The notes under the pieces: model-generated
The model's input: only the letters and a program-made list of their open reading frames with translations
Database searches by the model: none
What the model was told of the DNA's origin: nothing
Shown: positions 57,327 through 64,000 of the stretch, piece by piece
How positions within the stretch are numbered: position 1 is the stretch's first letter
Layout: the number at the start of each line of letters is the position of its first letter
Source: Pseudomonas sp. GCEP-101
GTDB lineage: Bacteria > Pseudomonadota > Gammaproteobacteria > Pseudomonadales > Pseudomonadaceae
Length of the DNA: 64,000 bases
Reading direction: 5' to 3'
Assembly (NCBI RefSeq): GCF_025133575.1
Contig: NZ_CP104011.1
Coordinates: 4,224,965-4,288,964 of the forward strand
Program-made: the position numbers and the translations under genes

Positions 57327-57397
57327 GTAGGGCGAATCACCCGGAACGGGTTGTTTACCGCCATGGCGGATAACGCCGGGGGCGTTATGCGCCCTAC
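57327..57397. repeat. Dispersed inverted repeat GTAGGGCG...CGCCCTAC
   Basis: GTAGGGCG (57327-57334) and CGCCCTAC (57390-57397) bound a 71-bp stretch containing GGATAACGCCGGGGGCGTTATGC, itself a hairpin (TAACGCC/GGCGTTA). I recall this kind of unit from many Pseudomonas intergenic regions. Confidence 0.65.
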
Positions 57398-57433
57398 GAT
57401 GCTGATTTCGAGGACGACTGGAGCGAGCGTTTT

Positions 57434-57550
57434 CCCCTCACCCCAGCCCTCTCCCGGAGGGAGAGGGGGCAGGCCGTGCCGGCTGATGCTGTGGTTTCTC
57501 CCTGCATCGAACGGTCCCCTCTCCCTTTGGGAGAGGGTTAGGGTGAGGGA
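57434..57550. repeat. Dispersed ~120-bp element, copy 3 (inverted)
   Basis: It is the reverse complement of the copies at 1357 and 11831: read on the minus strand it starts TCCCTCACCCTAACCCTCTC, has the shared interior GACCGTTCGATGCAGGGAG...CAGCCGGCACGG, and ends GGGAGAGGGCTGGGGTGAGG. It and the repeat before it fill the 295 bases between the two minus-strand genes. Confidence 0.85.
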
Positions 57551-57576
57551 TTCTTGTGGGCGCAAGGCGCGGGGCA

Positions 57577-58794
57577 TCAGATCGTCCCCCGGCGCGGCGG
57601 CAGTTGGTCGTTGAGGTAGTAGTTGCCCACCGCGAAGTACTTCCAGCGCGCCGGGTCGTGCAGGGTGTGCACGCGGGCGTTGCGCCAGTGGCGGTCCAGG
57701 CCCAGCTCGGCGAGGCTGGCGCGGCTGCCGCCCAGTTCGATCAGCTTGGAGCCCGCCAGCAGCGAGACTTCGGTGGTGATCGCCCGCGCCTCGGCCACGG
57801 CGATGGAGGCGGCGGCGACGCTCTCGGCATTGGGCTCGGCGGTGGCTGCATCGAGCACGCGGCCCGAGCGATCCAGCAGCGCTTCGGCGGCGTGCAGGCG
57901 GATCGCCAGGCGGCCGATTTCGTTGATCGCCAGCGGGTCGTCGCTGGCCTTGTCCACGCCCGAATCGATCCACGGCCGCGCCTTCTCGCGCAGGAACACC
58001 AGCGCATCCTCATAGGCGCCACGGGCGATGCCGGCATCGATGGCGGCGTGCAGGATCTGCGCGAAGGGACCGACGGTGGTCGGGCGCTCGAACGCGCTCT
58101 GGAACGGCACGATGTCGTCCTCGCTCACGGGCGCGCCATCGAATACCACGCTGCCGCTGCCGGTGGTGCGCTGGCCGAAGCCGGACCAGTCGTCGATCAC
58201 TTCCACGCCCTGGGTGTCGCGGGCGATGAAGGCGAACTGATGAAGGCCCTCGTCATCGATGACCAGGGTGGGAATGCGCTGCGCGTAGAGCGCGCCAGTG
58301 CAGTAGAACTTGCGGCCGTGAATGCGCAGCTCGCCGCCTTCGCGCGTGAGGCGCGTGGTGCGGTCGTGGGCGGTGCGCGTGCCGATTTCCGCCAGCGCAT
58401 TGCCGAAGCGCACGCCGGCCAGCACCTCGGCGAACAGGCGGGCCCGCTGCTCTTCGCTGCCATTCACCCGCAGCAGTTCGACGGCGTAGAAATGGTTCTG
58501 CGGAATCTGCCCCAGCGAGCCATCCGCGGCGGAGATGATCGCGATCACGCGGGCCACCGTGACGCGGGAAACCCCGGCGCCGCCGTACTCGCGGGGCACG
58601 GTGATGCCCCACAGGCCGGAGCGGCTGAAGCGTTCCAGTTCGTCCCAGGGCAGGCGACGTTCACGGTCGCGGGCGATGGCGCCTTCACGGAAGTCGGCGG
58701 CCAGGGCGCGGGCGACGTCCAGGGCTTCGTCGTCGCTGCGGATGATGTGGATGGGGCTGCTCTGTTGCAGGGGAGATTGTACGAGGCTGTTCAT
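57577..58794 (-). CDS. SfnB-family sulfur-acquisition oxidoreductase (acyl-CoA dehydrogenase fold)
   Basis: A 405-residue flavoprotein with an acyl-CoA dehydrogenase fold but monooxygenase-type features, related to SfnB and to DszC of desulfurisation. Landmarks: FSRSGLWGITVPREYGGAGVS, IISAADGSLGQIPQNHFYAVE, HGRKFYCTGALYAQ, IDDWSGFGQRTTGSGSVVFDGAPV and the diagnostic LDRHWRNARVHTLHDPARWKY near the C-terminus, where the catalytic Glu of acyl-CoA dehydrogenases is missing. Such enzymes use reduced flavin and oxygen on organosulfur compounds under sulfur starvation. It lies nine bases after its paralogue at 58804, so the two are co-transcribed. Confidence 0.9.
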   Translation of the reverse strand: MNSLVQSPLQQSSPIHIIRSDDEALDVARALAADFREGAIARDRERRLPWDELERFSRSGLWGITVPREYGGAGVSRVTVARVIAIISAADGSLGQIPQNHFYAVELLRVNGSEEQRARLFAEVLAGVRFGNALAEIGTRTAHDRTTRLTREGGELRIHGRKFYCTGALYAQRIPTLVIDDEGLHQFAFIARDTQGVEVIDDWSGFGQRTTGSGSVVFDGAPVSEDDIVPFQSAFERPTTVGPFAQILHAAIDAGIARGAYEDALVFLREKARPWIDSGVDKASDDPLAINEIGRLAIRLHAAEALLDRSGRVLDAATAEPNAESVAAASIAVAEARAITTEVSLLAGSKLIELGGSRASLAELGLDRHWRNARVHTLHDPARWKYFAVGNYYLNDQLPPRRGTI

Positions 58795-58803
58795 CGGCGC
58801 TCC

Positions 58804-60039
58804 TCAGATCCAGGAATGACGCGCCGGGCGGGCGCCGTTGAGGTGATAGGCGCCAACCGCCTGGACCTTCCAGCGCACCGGGTCATGCAGGGTGTGCACG
58901 CGGGCGTTGCGCCAGTGGCGGTCGAGGTTGAATTCGGCGAGGGTGGCGCGGCTGCCAGCCAGCTCGAAGAGCTTCTCGCTGGCGGCCAGGCTGATCTCGG
59001 TGGTCAGCACCTTGGCCTCGGCCACGGCGATGGACGCGCGGGCGGCGGACTCGTCGTCGATGGGCCGCGCGCTGACCTCGTCGAGCACATGGCCGGCGCG
59101 CTCCAGCAGCGCCTCGGCGGCGTGCAGTTCGACCTGCAGGCGGCCGATTTCGGCGATGGTGAAATGTTCTTCGCTGGCGTGCTCGACGTTCGCGTCGATG
59201 AAGGGGCGGGTGCGCGTGCGGATGAAGTCGATGGCGTCTTCCAGGGCGTTCGCCGCGATGCCGGCATCGATGGCGGCCTGGATCAGTTGCGAGACGGCGC
59301 CCTGGACGTTCGGCACATCGGCGAGCCGGCCGTTGTGGATCACCAGGGAACCGGAAACCGGGGCGTTGTCCAGCAGCACCGTGCCGCTGGCGGTGGTGCG
59401 CTGGCCGAAGCCGGACCAGTCGTCGACGATGCGCAGGCCTTCTACGCCGCGCTCGACGAAGCCCATGACGGCGCGGCCTTCCTCGTCGATGGCCTTCACC
59501 GCGACCCAGTGGGCGAAGAGCGCACCGGTGGAATAGAACTTCTCGCCGCTGACGCGGAAGTTCTCGCCGTCGCGAACCAGTCGCGCCTTGAGTTCGAGGG
59601 TGTTGCGGGTGTTGCGTTCGGGGCCGGCATTGCCGATGCGCCGACCGTTCAGCACGCCGCCGAACAGCACGCGCTTCTGCGCGTCGCTGGCGATGTTGTC
59701 GATCACGTTGAGCAGGCCGAACTGGTTCTGCGGAATCTGCCCCAGCGCCGGGTCGGCGGTGCAGATCACGCGGAAGACTTCGGCCACGGTGGCGTAGGAG
59801 ACCTGCGCGCCGCCGTAGGCGCGGGGAATGCTGATGCCGCCCAGGCCGAGGGCGGTGAAGTGCTCCAGCTCGCGCCAGGGCAGGGCGCGCTCGCGGTCGC
59901 GGGCGGCGGCGCCGGGTTTCGCCAGGCGGGCCACTTCGTGGGCGGCGTCGATGGCCTGGGCGTCGTTGTCGATGCGGCGCGCCGGGAGTAGCCGGGGCGC
60001 CTGGTCACGAAGGTCCTTGGGTGCGGATTCGTAGGTCAT
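58804..60039 (-). CDS. SfnB-family sulfur-acquisition oxidoreductase, second copy
   Basis: A 411-residue paralogue of the preceding entry with the same order of motifs: FTALGLGGISIPRAYGGAQVS, VICTADPALGQIPQNQFG, SGEKFYSTGALFAHW, VDDWSGFGQRTTASGTVLLDNAPV and FNLDRHWRNARVHTLHDPVRWKV. Sequence between the motifs differs enough for another substrate or for a hetero-oligomer with the first copy. There is a weak ribosome site (AGG) before the ATG at 60039. Third copy, incomplete, at the right edge. Confidence 0.9.
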   Translation of the reverse strand: MTYESAPKDLRDQAPRLLPARRIDNDAQAIDAAHEVARLAKPGAAARDRERALPWRELEHFTALGLGGISIPRAYGGAQVSYATVAEVFRVICTADPALGQIPQNQFGLLNVIDNIASDAQKRVLFGGVLNGRRIGNAGPERNTRNTLELKARLVRDGENFRVSGEKFYSTGALFAHWVAVKAIDEEGRAVMGFVERGVEGLRIVDDWSGFGQRTTASGTVLLDNAPVSGSLVIHNGRLADVPNVQGAVSQLIQAAIDAGIAANALEDAIDFIRTRTRPFIDANVEHASEEHFTIAEIGRLQVELHAAEALLERAGHVLDEVSARPIDDESAARASIAVAEAKVLTTEISLAASEKLFELAGSRATLAEFNLDRHWRNARVHTLHDPVRWKVQAVGAYHLNGARPARHSWI

Positions 60040-60089
60040 GCGGTTTCCTGTGGTTGTGGAGCAGGGAATTCCTTTCCTGGGGAGCTCTT

Positions 60090-60162
60090 TGTAGGAGCGA
60101 GCTTGCTCGCGAACGAACTGCGCTGCGGAGCGAAAGGCTCGCGAGCAAGCTCGCTCCTACAG
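60090..60162. repeat. REP inverted pair
   Basis: GTAGGAGCGAGCTTGCTCGC and the inverted GCGAGCAAGCTCGCTCCTAC across about 25 bases, between the second MetQ-type gene and the SfnB pair. Confidence 0.86.
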
Positions 60163-60176
60163 GTCATGCACGGCGC

Positions 60177-60947
60177 TTAGAACGCCGGGGCGATTTCGCC
60201 CTTGTAGCGGGTCAGGATGAACTGGCGGACTTCCGGCGAATTCAGCGCCTTGGCCAGCTTCTGGATGCCCGGGTCCTGGATATTGTCCGGGCGGGCGACG
60301 AGGAACTCGGCGTAGAGGTCCTTGCCTTTCTCCACGATCAGCGCGCTCTTGATGTCGATCCCGGCTTCCAGCGCGTAGTTGGCGAAGACGAACGCCAGGT
60401 CCACCTGCTTCACCGCGCGCGCCAGCAGGGCGCCTTCCAGTTCACGGATCTTCAGGTGCTTGGGGTTGTCGGTGATGTCGCGCTCGGTGGACTGCGGGTT
60501 GGTCGGGTCCTTGAGCTTGATCAGGCCGTTCTCGGCCAGCAGCACCAGTGCGCGGCCGGTGTTCACCGGGTCGTTGGGGATGGCCACGCTGGCGCCGTCG
60601 GGCAGCTCGGCGAGGGACTTGTACTTGGTGGAGTAGGCGCCGAATGGCTCGATGTGGATGCCCACCACCGGTACCAGGTCGGTGTGGCGGGTCTTGTTGA
60701 AGTCATCGAGGAAGGGGCGGTACTGGTAGTAGTTGGCGTCGAGGTTCTTCTGCGCGAGCTGCAGGTTGGGCTGGATGAAGTCGGTGAAGACCTTGATGTC
60801 CAGGTCGACGCCTTCCTTGGCCAGTTCCGGTTTGACGAACTCGAGGATCTCGGCGTGGGGCACCGGGGTGGCGCCGACCACGAGTTTTTCCCCCGCGTGA
60901 GCGGAGAAGGCGACGACGGCTGCCAGGATGGCGATGGCCTTTTTCAT
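60177..60947 (-). CDS. MetQ/NlpA-family substrate-binding protein, second copy
   Basis: A 256-residue periplasmic binding protein. The signal peptide KKAIAILAAVVAFSAHA again lacks a lipobox Cys. Landmarks: KVFTDFIQPNLQLAQKNLDANYYQYRPFLDDFNK, GAYSTKYKSLAELPDGASVAIPNDPVNTGRALVLLAENGLIKLKD, and the C-terminal ILTRYKGEIAPAF. It shares the fold and many residues with the copy at 55066, but the binding-site region differs, so the ligand may differ. An open frame continues upstream through the permease gene to 62087, which is not coding there. The start is fixed by the signal peptide, with GGAGCAAC just ahead. Confidence 0.93.
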   Translation of the reverse strand: MKKAIAILAAVVAFSAHAGEKLVVGATPVPHAEILEFVKPELAKEGVDLDIKVFTDFIQPNLQLAQKNLDANYYQYRPFLDDFNKTRHTDLVPVVGIHIEPFGAYSTKYKSLAELPDGASVAIPNDPVNTGRALVLLAENGLIKLKDPTNPQSTERDITDNPKHLKIRELEGALLARAVKQVDLAFVFANYALEAGIDIKSALIVEKGKDLYAEFLVARPDNIQDPGIQKLAKALNSPEVRQFILTRYKGEIAPAF

Positions 60948-61075
60948 GGGTGTTGCTCCTTGAACAGTAGTGGGTGGGCCGTCGTGGGGTGGACGTGGGG
61001 CCTTGTTGGCAGCGGGGCCGGCTGCCGGCGGCTGGATCGCAAGTGCCGCTCCCGGGCGGGGAGTGGGCGGGGAAT

Positions 61076-61741
61076 TCAGCGCCTCGTGTAGCGCGCGACG
61101 AGGCGGTCGCCGCTCATCTGCAACGCCTGCACCAGCAGGATCAGCAGGGCGACGGTGATGATCATCACGTCGGTCTGGAAGCGCTGGTAACCGAAGCGGA
61201 TGGCCAGGTCGCCCAGGCCGCCGCCGCCGATCACGCCGGACATCGCGGTGTAGTCCACCAGCACGATGGCGGTGACGGTCACGGCGGCGATCAGCCCGGT
61301 GCGCGCTTCGGGCAGCAGGGTGTGCCAGATGATCTGCCAGGTGCTGGCGCCCATCGCCTGGGTGGCTTCCACCAGGCCGCGGTCGACCTCGCGCAGGGCG
61401 GTTTCCACCAGCCGCGCGAAGAACGGCGTGCAGCCCACCACCAGCGGTGGAATGGCACCGGCGACGCCCAGCGAGGTGCCGGTGATCAGCGTGGTGACCG
61501 GGATCAGCACGATCAGCAGGATGATGAACGGCAGCGAGCGCAGCATGTTCACCACCACCGACAGCGCGCGGTACAGGCCGGGGCGGGCATGCAGCTGGCG
61601 CTTGCCGGTGAGGTACAGCAGCACGCCCAGCGGCAGGCCCAGCAGCACGGTGAAGGCCAGTGCGCCGCCGAGCATGGCGAGGGTGTCCAGGCAGGCCTGG
61701 GCGAGGTCGTGCCAGTCGAGGTTGCGGAACCAGCCGTCCAT
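61076..61741 (-). CDS. MetI-family ABC transporter permease, second copy
   Basis: A 221-residue permease of the MUT family with about five membrane spans and the docking loop ETALREVDRGLVEATQAMGASTWQIIWHTLLPEARTGL (about 118-148). The ATG at 61741 overlaps the stop of the monooxygenase gene (TGATG), giving coupled translation; a GTG three bases earlier is an alternative with AGGAG six bases ahead. No ATPase gene accompanies it, so it must use the MetN at 53798 or one elsewhere. Confidence 0.92.
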   Translation of the reverse strand: MDGWFRNLDWHDLAQACLDTLAMLGGALAFTVLLGLPLGVLLYLTGKRQLHARPGLYRALSVVVNMLRSLPFIILLIVLIPVTTLITGTSLGVAGAIPPLVVGCTPFFARLVETALREVDRGLVEATQAMGASTWQIIWHTLLPEARTGLIAAVTVTAIVLVDYTAMSGVIGGGGLGDLAIRFGYQRFQTDVMIITVALLILLVQALQMSGDRLVARYTRR

Positions 61742-63111
61742 CACTGCTCACTCCTGCGGAGCTTCGCCGCGCGGTGCGGCGCGCGCAGGCGGTCGCCCTG
61801 GCCGAACAGCTTGTGGCGCAGGGTGCCCTGCTCGTACTCGCGCTTGAACAGCCCGCGTGCCTGCAACTCGGGCACCAGCAGGTCGACGATGTCGACGAAG
61901 GTTTCCGGTGCCACCAGGCTGGAGAGGTTGAAGCCGTCGACGTCGGTTTCCTCGACCCAGGCCTGCAGCTGGTCCGCCACGGTCTGCGGCGAGCCCACCA
62001 GCAGCGGGCCGTCGCCACCCAGGGCGCAGTAGTCGGCGATTTCGGCGGCGGTCCACTGGCGCTCCGGGTCGGCGGCGCTGAAGGCATCCACCGCGGACTG
62101 GATGGCGTCGCTCTGTACGTGGCGCAACACCTGGTCCGGCGCGTACTGGCCGAAGTCGATGCCGGTCCAGCCGGACACCAGCGCCAGGGCGCCCTCGCGG
62201 TCGCTGTACTGGCGGTAGTCCTCCAGCTTGGCCAGGGCCTCGGCGTCGGTCGGCGCGACGATCACCGTGAGCTGGTTCAGCACCAGCACGTCGCTGGCCT
62301 GGCGGCCGGCTTCCACGGCGAGGCGGCGCAGGTCGGCGACCTGGTCGCGGAGGATGCGTCTGGTCGGCGCAGCCACGAACACGCATTCGGCATTGCCGGC
62401 GGCGAATGCCTTGCCGCGGCTCGACGCGCCGGCCTGGTAGAGCACCGGGGTGCGCTGCGGCGAGGGCTGGCTGAGGTGGAAGCCGGGCACTTCGAAGTGC
62501 TCGCCCTTGTGCTGGATGGGGTGCACCTTGCGCGGGTCGGCGTAGACGCCGCTGGCGCGGTCGGCGACCACCGCGTCGTCATCCCAGCTGGCTTCCCAGA
62601 GCTTGTAGCAGACCTCCAGGTATTCCTCGGCCAGGGCATAGCGCTGCTGGTGGTTGAGCTGCTGCTTCAGGCCCAGGTTGCGCGCGCCGCTGTTCAGGTA
62701 GGAGGTGACGATGTTCCAGCCGGCGCGGCCACGGGTCAGGTGGTCCAGCGTGGAGATGCGCCGGGCGAAGGGGAACGGGTGCTCGAAGGACACCGAGGCG
62801 GTGATGCCGAAACCCAGGTGTTCCGTGGCCGCGGCCATGGCAGGGACGATCTGCAACGGGTCGTTGGCCGGCACCTGCGCGCCGGCGCGCAGCGCGGCGT
62901 CGGCGTTGCCGTGGTAGACGTCATAGACGCCCAGCACGTCGGCCAGGAACAACCCGTCGATCTTGCCGCGTTCGAGGGTCTTCGCCAGCTCGATCCAGTA
63001 GTGGATGTCGGTGTAGCGCGCGGCCTGCTGGTCGCGCGGGTGGCGCCAGAGGCCGGGCGACAGGTGGCCGACGCAGTTCATGGCGAAGGCGTTGAGGCGG
63101 ATCTCTTTCAT
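61741..63111 (-). CDS. Flavin-dependent monooxygenase, NtaA/SnaA/DszA type, second copy
   Basis: A 456-residue paralogue of the protein at 55884: LNAFAMNCVGHLSPGLWRHPRDQ, WIELAKTLERGKIDGLFLADVLGVYDVYHG, GRAGWNIVTSYLNSGARNLG, FHLSQPSPQRTPVLYQAGASSRGKAFAAGNAECVFVAAPT. The same FMNH2-dependent chemistry on an organosulfur or related substrate is expected. The start at 63111 fits the family; the frame runs 35 codons further into the MITE-like element, which is probably non-coding. The ribosome site is weak. Followed immediately by the MetI gene. Confidence 0.9.
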   Translation of the reverse strand: MKEIRLNAFAMNCVGHLSPGLWRHPRDQQAARYTDIHYWIELAKTLERGKIDGLFLADVLGVYDVYHGNADAALRAGAQVPANDPLQIVPAMAAATEHLGFGITASVSFEHPFPFARRISTLDHLTRGRAGWNIVTSYLNSGARNLGLKQQLNHQQRYALAEEYLEVCYKLWEASWDDDAVVADRASGVYADPRKVHPIQHKGEHFEVPGFHLSQPSPQRTPVLYQAGASSRGKAFAAGNAECVFVAAPTRRILRDQVADLRRLAVEAGRQASDVLVLNQLTVIVAPTDAEALAKLEDYRQYSDREGALALVSGWTGIDFGQYAPDQVLRHVQSDAIQSAVDAFSAADPERQWTAAEIADYCALGGDGPLLVGSPQTVADQLQAWVEETDVDGFNLSSLVAPETFVDIVDLLVPELQARGLFKREYEQGTLRHKLFGQGDRLRAPHRAAKLRRSEQ

Positions 63112-63121
63112 AGCGGGTACC

Positions 63122-63263
63122 AAAACGGTGAATAGGCCGTCGCGAGCGATCCGAGAGCAAGGCGGACGGAGCGCAGCGACGAGACATATCGAGTTTGATA
63201 GGCGAGGAGCGAGCACCGCCCAACGCAGCTATCGGTTCGCGCAGCAGGCGTATTCACCGTTTT
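63122..63263. mobile_element. MITE-like element, 142 bp
   Basis: Perfect 13-base terminal inverted repeats AAAACGGTGAATA (63122-63134) and TATTCACCGTTTT (63251-63263) enclose 116 bases with no coding capacity. It lies between two co-directional genes. Its right end supplies the last base of the upstream gene's stop codon, and its left end lies 11 bases before the next start. No clear target-site duplication was seen. Confidence 0.65.
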
Positions 63264-64000
63264 CAGTTCCAGTCGTGGCGCGGCGGACGCTTATCGTTCA
63301 GCAACCAGTTGCCGACCAGGTGGTACTTCCAGCGCACCGGGTCGTGCAGGGTGTGCACGCGGGCGTTGCGCCAGTGGCGGTCGAAGGCATGGCGGGCGAG
63401 GGTGGAGCGGGTGCCGCCCAGCTCGAACAGCTTGTTCGTGGCGTCGATGGCGACCTCGGTGGTCAGCACCTTGGCCTTGGCCACGGCGACCGAGGCGCGG
63501 GCGACGCTGTCTTCGTCCGGTGCCGGGCGGGCGGCATCCATCACCTTGCCGGCGCGCTCCAGCAGGGCGTCGGCGGCCTCGATGCGGATGCCCAGTTCAC
63601 CGACCTGGATGATGGTGAGCGGGTCTTCGCTGGCTTTCTCCACGCCGGCGTCGATCCACGGGCGCGCCTGTTCGCGGACGAAGGCGATGGTGTCGCGCAG
63701 CGCCGCGCGGGCGATGCCGGCGTCGATGGCGGCGGTGGTGATCTGCGCGAACGGGCCGGCCAGGGTCGGCACGTCGTAGGAACGGTGCGTGGGGAAGACG
63801 TTGAACGCCGGCACGCGCAGGCCTTCCACCAGGACGGTGCCGCTGGAGGTGGTGCGCTGGCCGATACTGGCCCAGTCGTCGACGATGACGAGGCCCGGCG
63901 TGCCGCGCGGGACGAAGGCGAGCTGGGCGTTGTTCTGCTCGTCGAGGCCCAGCACGCCGATCCAGTGGGCGTACAGCGAGCCGGTGCAGTACCCCTTGCG
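63263..64000 (-). CDS. SfnB-family sulfur-acquisition oxidoreductase, third copy (N-terminus beyond window)
   Basis: The C-terminal 245 residues of a third SfnB-type flavoprotein; the frame is open through the right edge, so about 160 N-terminal residues are outside. Visible motifs: GYCTGSLYAHWIG at the edge, VDDWASIGQRTTSSGTVLVEGLRV, and FDRHWRNARVHTLHDPVRWKYHLVGN near the end. The GTG inside at about 63955 is not the real start. The protein ends RPPRHDWN, the same length as its paralogues, so the MITE-like element at its 3' end has not truncated it noticeably. Confidence 0.88.
   Translation of the reverse strand, partial: RKGYCTGSLYAHWIGVLGLDEQNNAQLAFVPRGTPGLVIVDDWASIGQRTTSSGTVLVEGLRVPAFNVFPTHRSYDVPTLAGPFAQITTAAIDAGIARAALRDTIAFVREQARPWIDAGVEKASEDPLTIIQVGELGIRIEAADALLERAGKVMDAARPAPDEDSVARASVAVAKAKVLTTEVAIDATNKLFELGGTRSTLARHAFDRHWRNARVHTLHDPVRWKYHLVGNWLLNDKRPPRHDWN

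Noticed and set aside
61039..61052. Weak sigma-54-like site before the second MetQ gene (minus strand, GG-N10-GC with TTGC)
   Set aside because: The TTGC half and spacing fit, but the -24 half has only GG and the last C in common with TGGCAC, so it scores too low to call, although SfnR-type control would be expected for this island.
60948..62087. Upstream extension of the second MetQ-type frame by about 380 codons
   Set aside because: The extension is antiphase to the MetI and monooxygenase genes and reads as Arg/Pro-rich shadow sequence; a clean signal peptide starts at 60947.

Overview
The window is chromosomal DNA of a high-GC gammaproteobacterium, almost certainly a Pseudomonas of the P. 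aeruginosa / P. nitroreducens / P. citronellolis kind. This rests on the codon bias (G or C at nearly every third position), the many GTAGGAGCGAGCTTGCTCGCGAAC-type REP palindromes between genes, and gene order from about 16 to 44.6 kb that matches, from memory and not from a search, the P. aeruginosa PA2557-PA2542 neighbourhood. No tRNA, rRNA, CRISPR array, prophage or complete insertion sequence was seen.

Layout. 0-1.1 kb: the end of a CynX-type MFS transporter and a glutathione S-transferase. 1.5-10.4 kb: an amine-oxidation region with an aldehyde dehydrogenase of the phenylacetaldehyde type, an MHS-family transporter, and the four-gene quinohemoprotein amine dehydrogenase operon (alpha, radical-SAM maturase, gamma, beta). 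Both the dehydrogenase operon and the aldehyde dehydrogenase have near-consensus sigma-54 promoters, so amine -> aldehyde -> acid appears to be one sigma-54 regulon. 10.4-14.5 kb: a 45-residue Cys-rich protein, an SDR, a TetR regulator, a thiolase and a thioesterase; two related 20-bp operator-like sequences lie before the SDR and the thioesterase. 14.6-15.5 kb: PbpG. 16-28.9 kb: acyl-CoA metabolism with two acyl-CoA synthetases, an AraC regulator, a chemoreceptor, an SDR-thiolase-acyl-CoA dehydrogenase operon (probably branched-chain acyl-CoA or isoleucine breakdown), and a LysR/acyl-CoA dehydrogenase divergent pair.

29-44.6 kb: a small protein and Alx/TerC, a PstS-like/OmpA fusion, then the least ordinary part of the window (32.1-37.5 kb): a small membrane protein, a large acidic repeat protein ending in a coiled coil, a LuxR-type regulator whose receiver domain has lost its phosphorylation residues, and a second protein with the same coiled-coil module. 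I cannot assign this locus to a described system. xthA, a GNAT acetyltransferase and the tamA-tamB pair follow.

44.9-53 kb: MgtA, a solute-binding lipoprotein, a degenerate SNase-fold protein, an aldo/keto reductase with a divergent LysR, an alpha/beta hydrolase, a VOC protein and a membrane protein. 53.2-64 kb (all minus strand, running in from beyond the right edge): a sulfur-scavenging island with two MetI permeases and two MetQ binding proteins but only one MetN ATPase, two NtaA/DszA-type flavin monooxygenases and three SfnB-type oxidoreductases. A 142-bp MITE-like element sits between two of its genes.

Start codons were moved inward from the longest frame wherever a Shine-Dalgarno, signal peptide or family length argued for it. 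All functional names come from reading the protein sequence by eye; none was confirmed by a database search.
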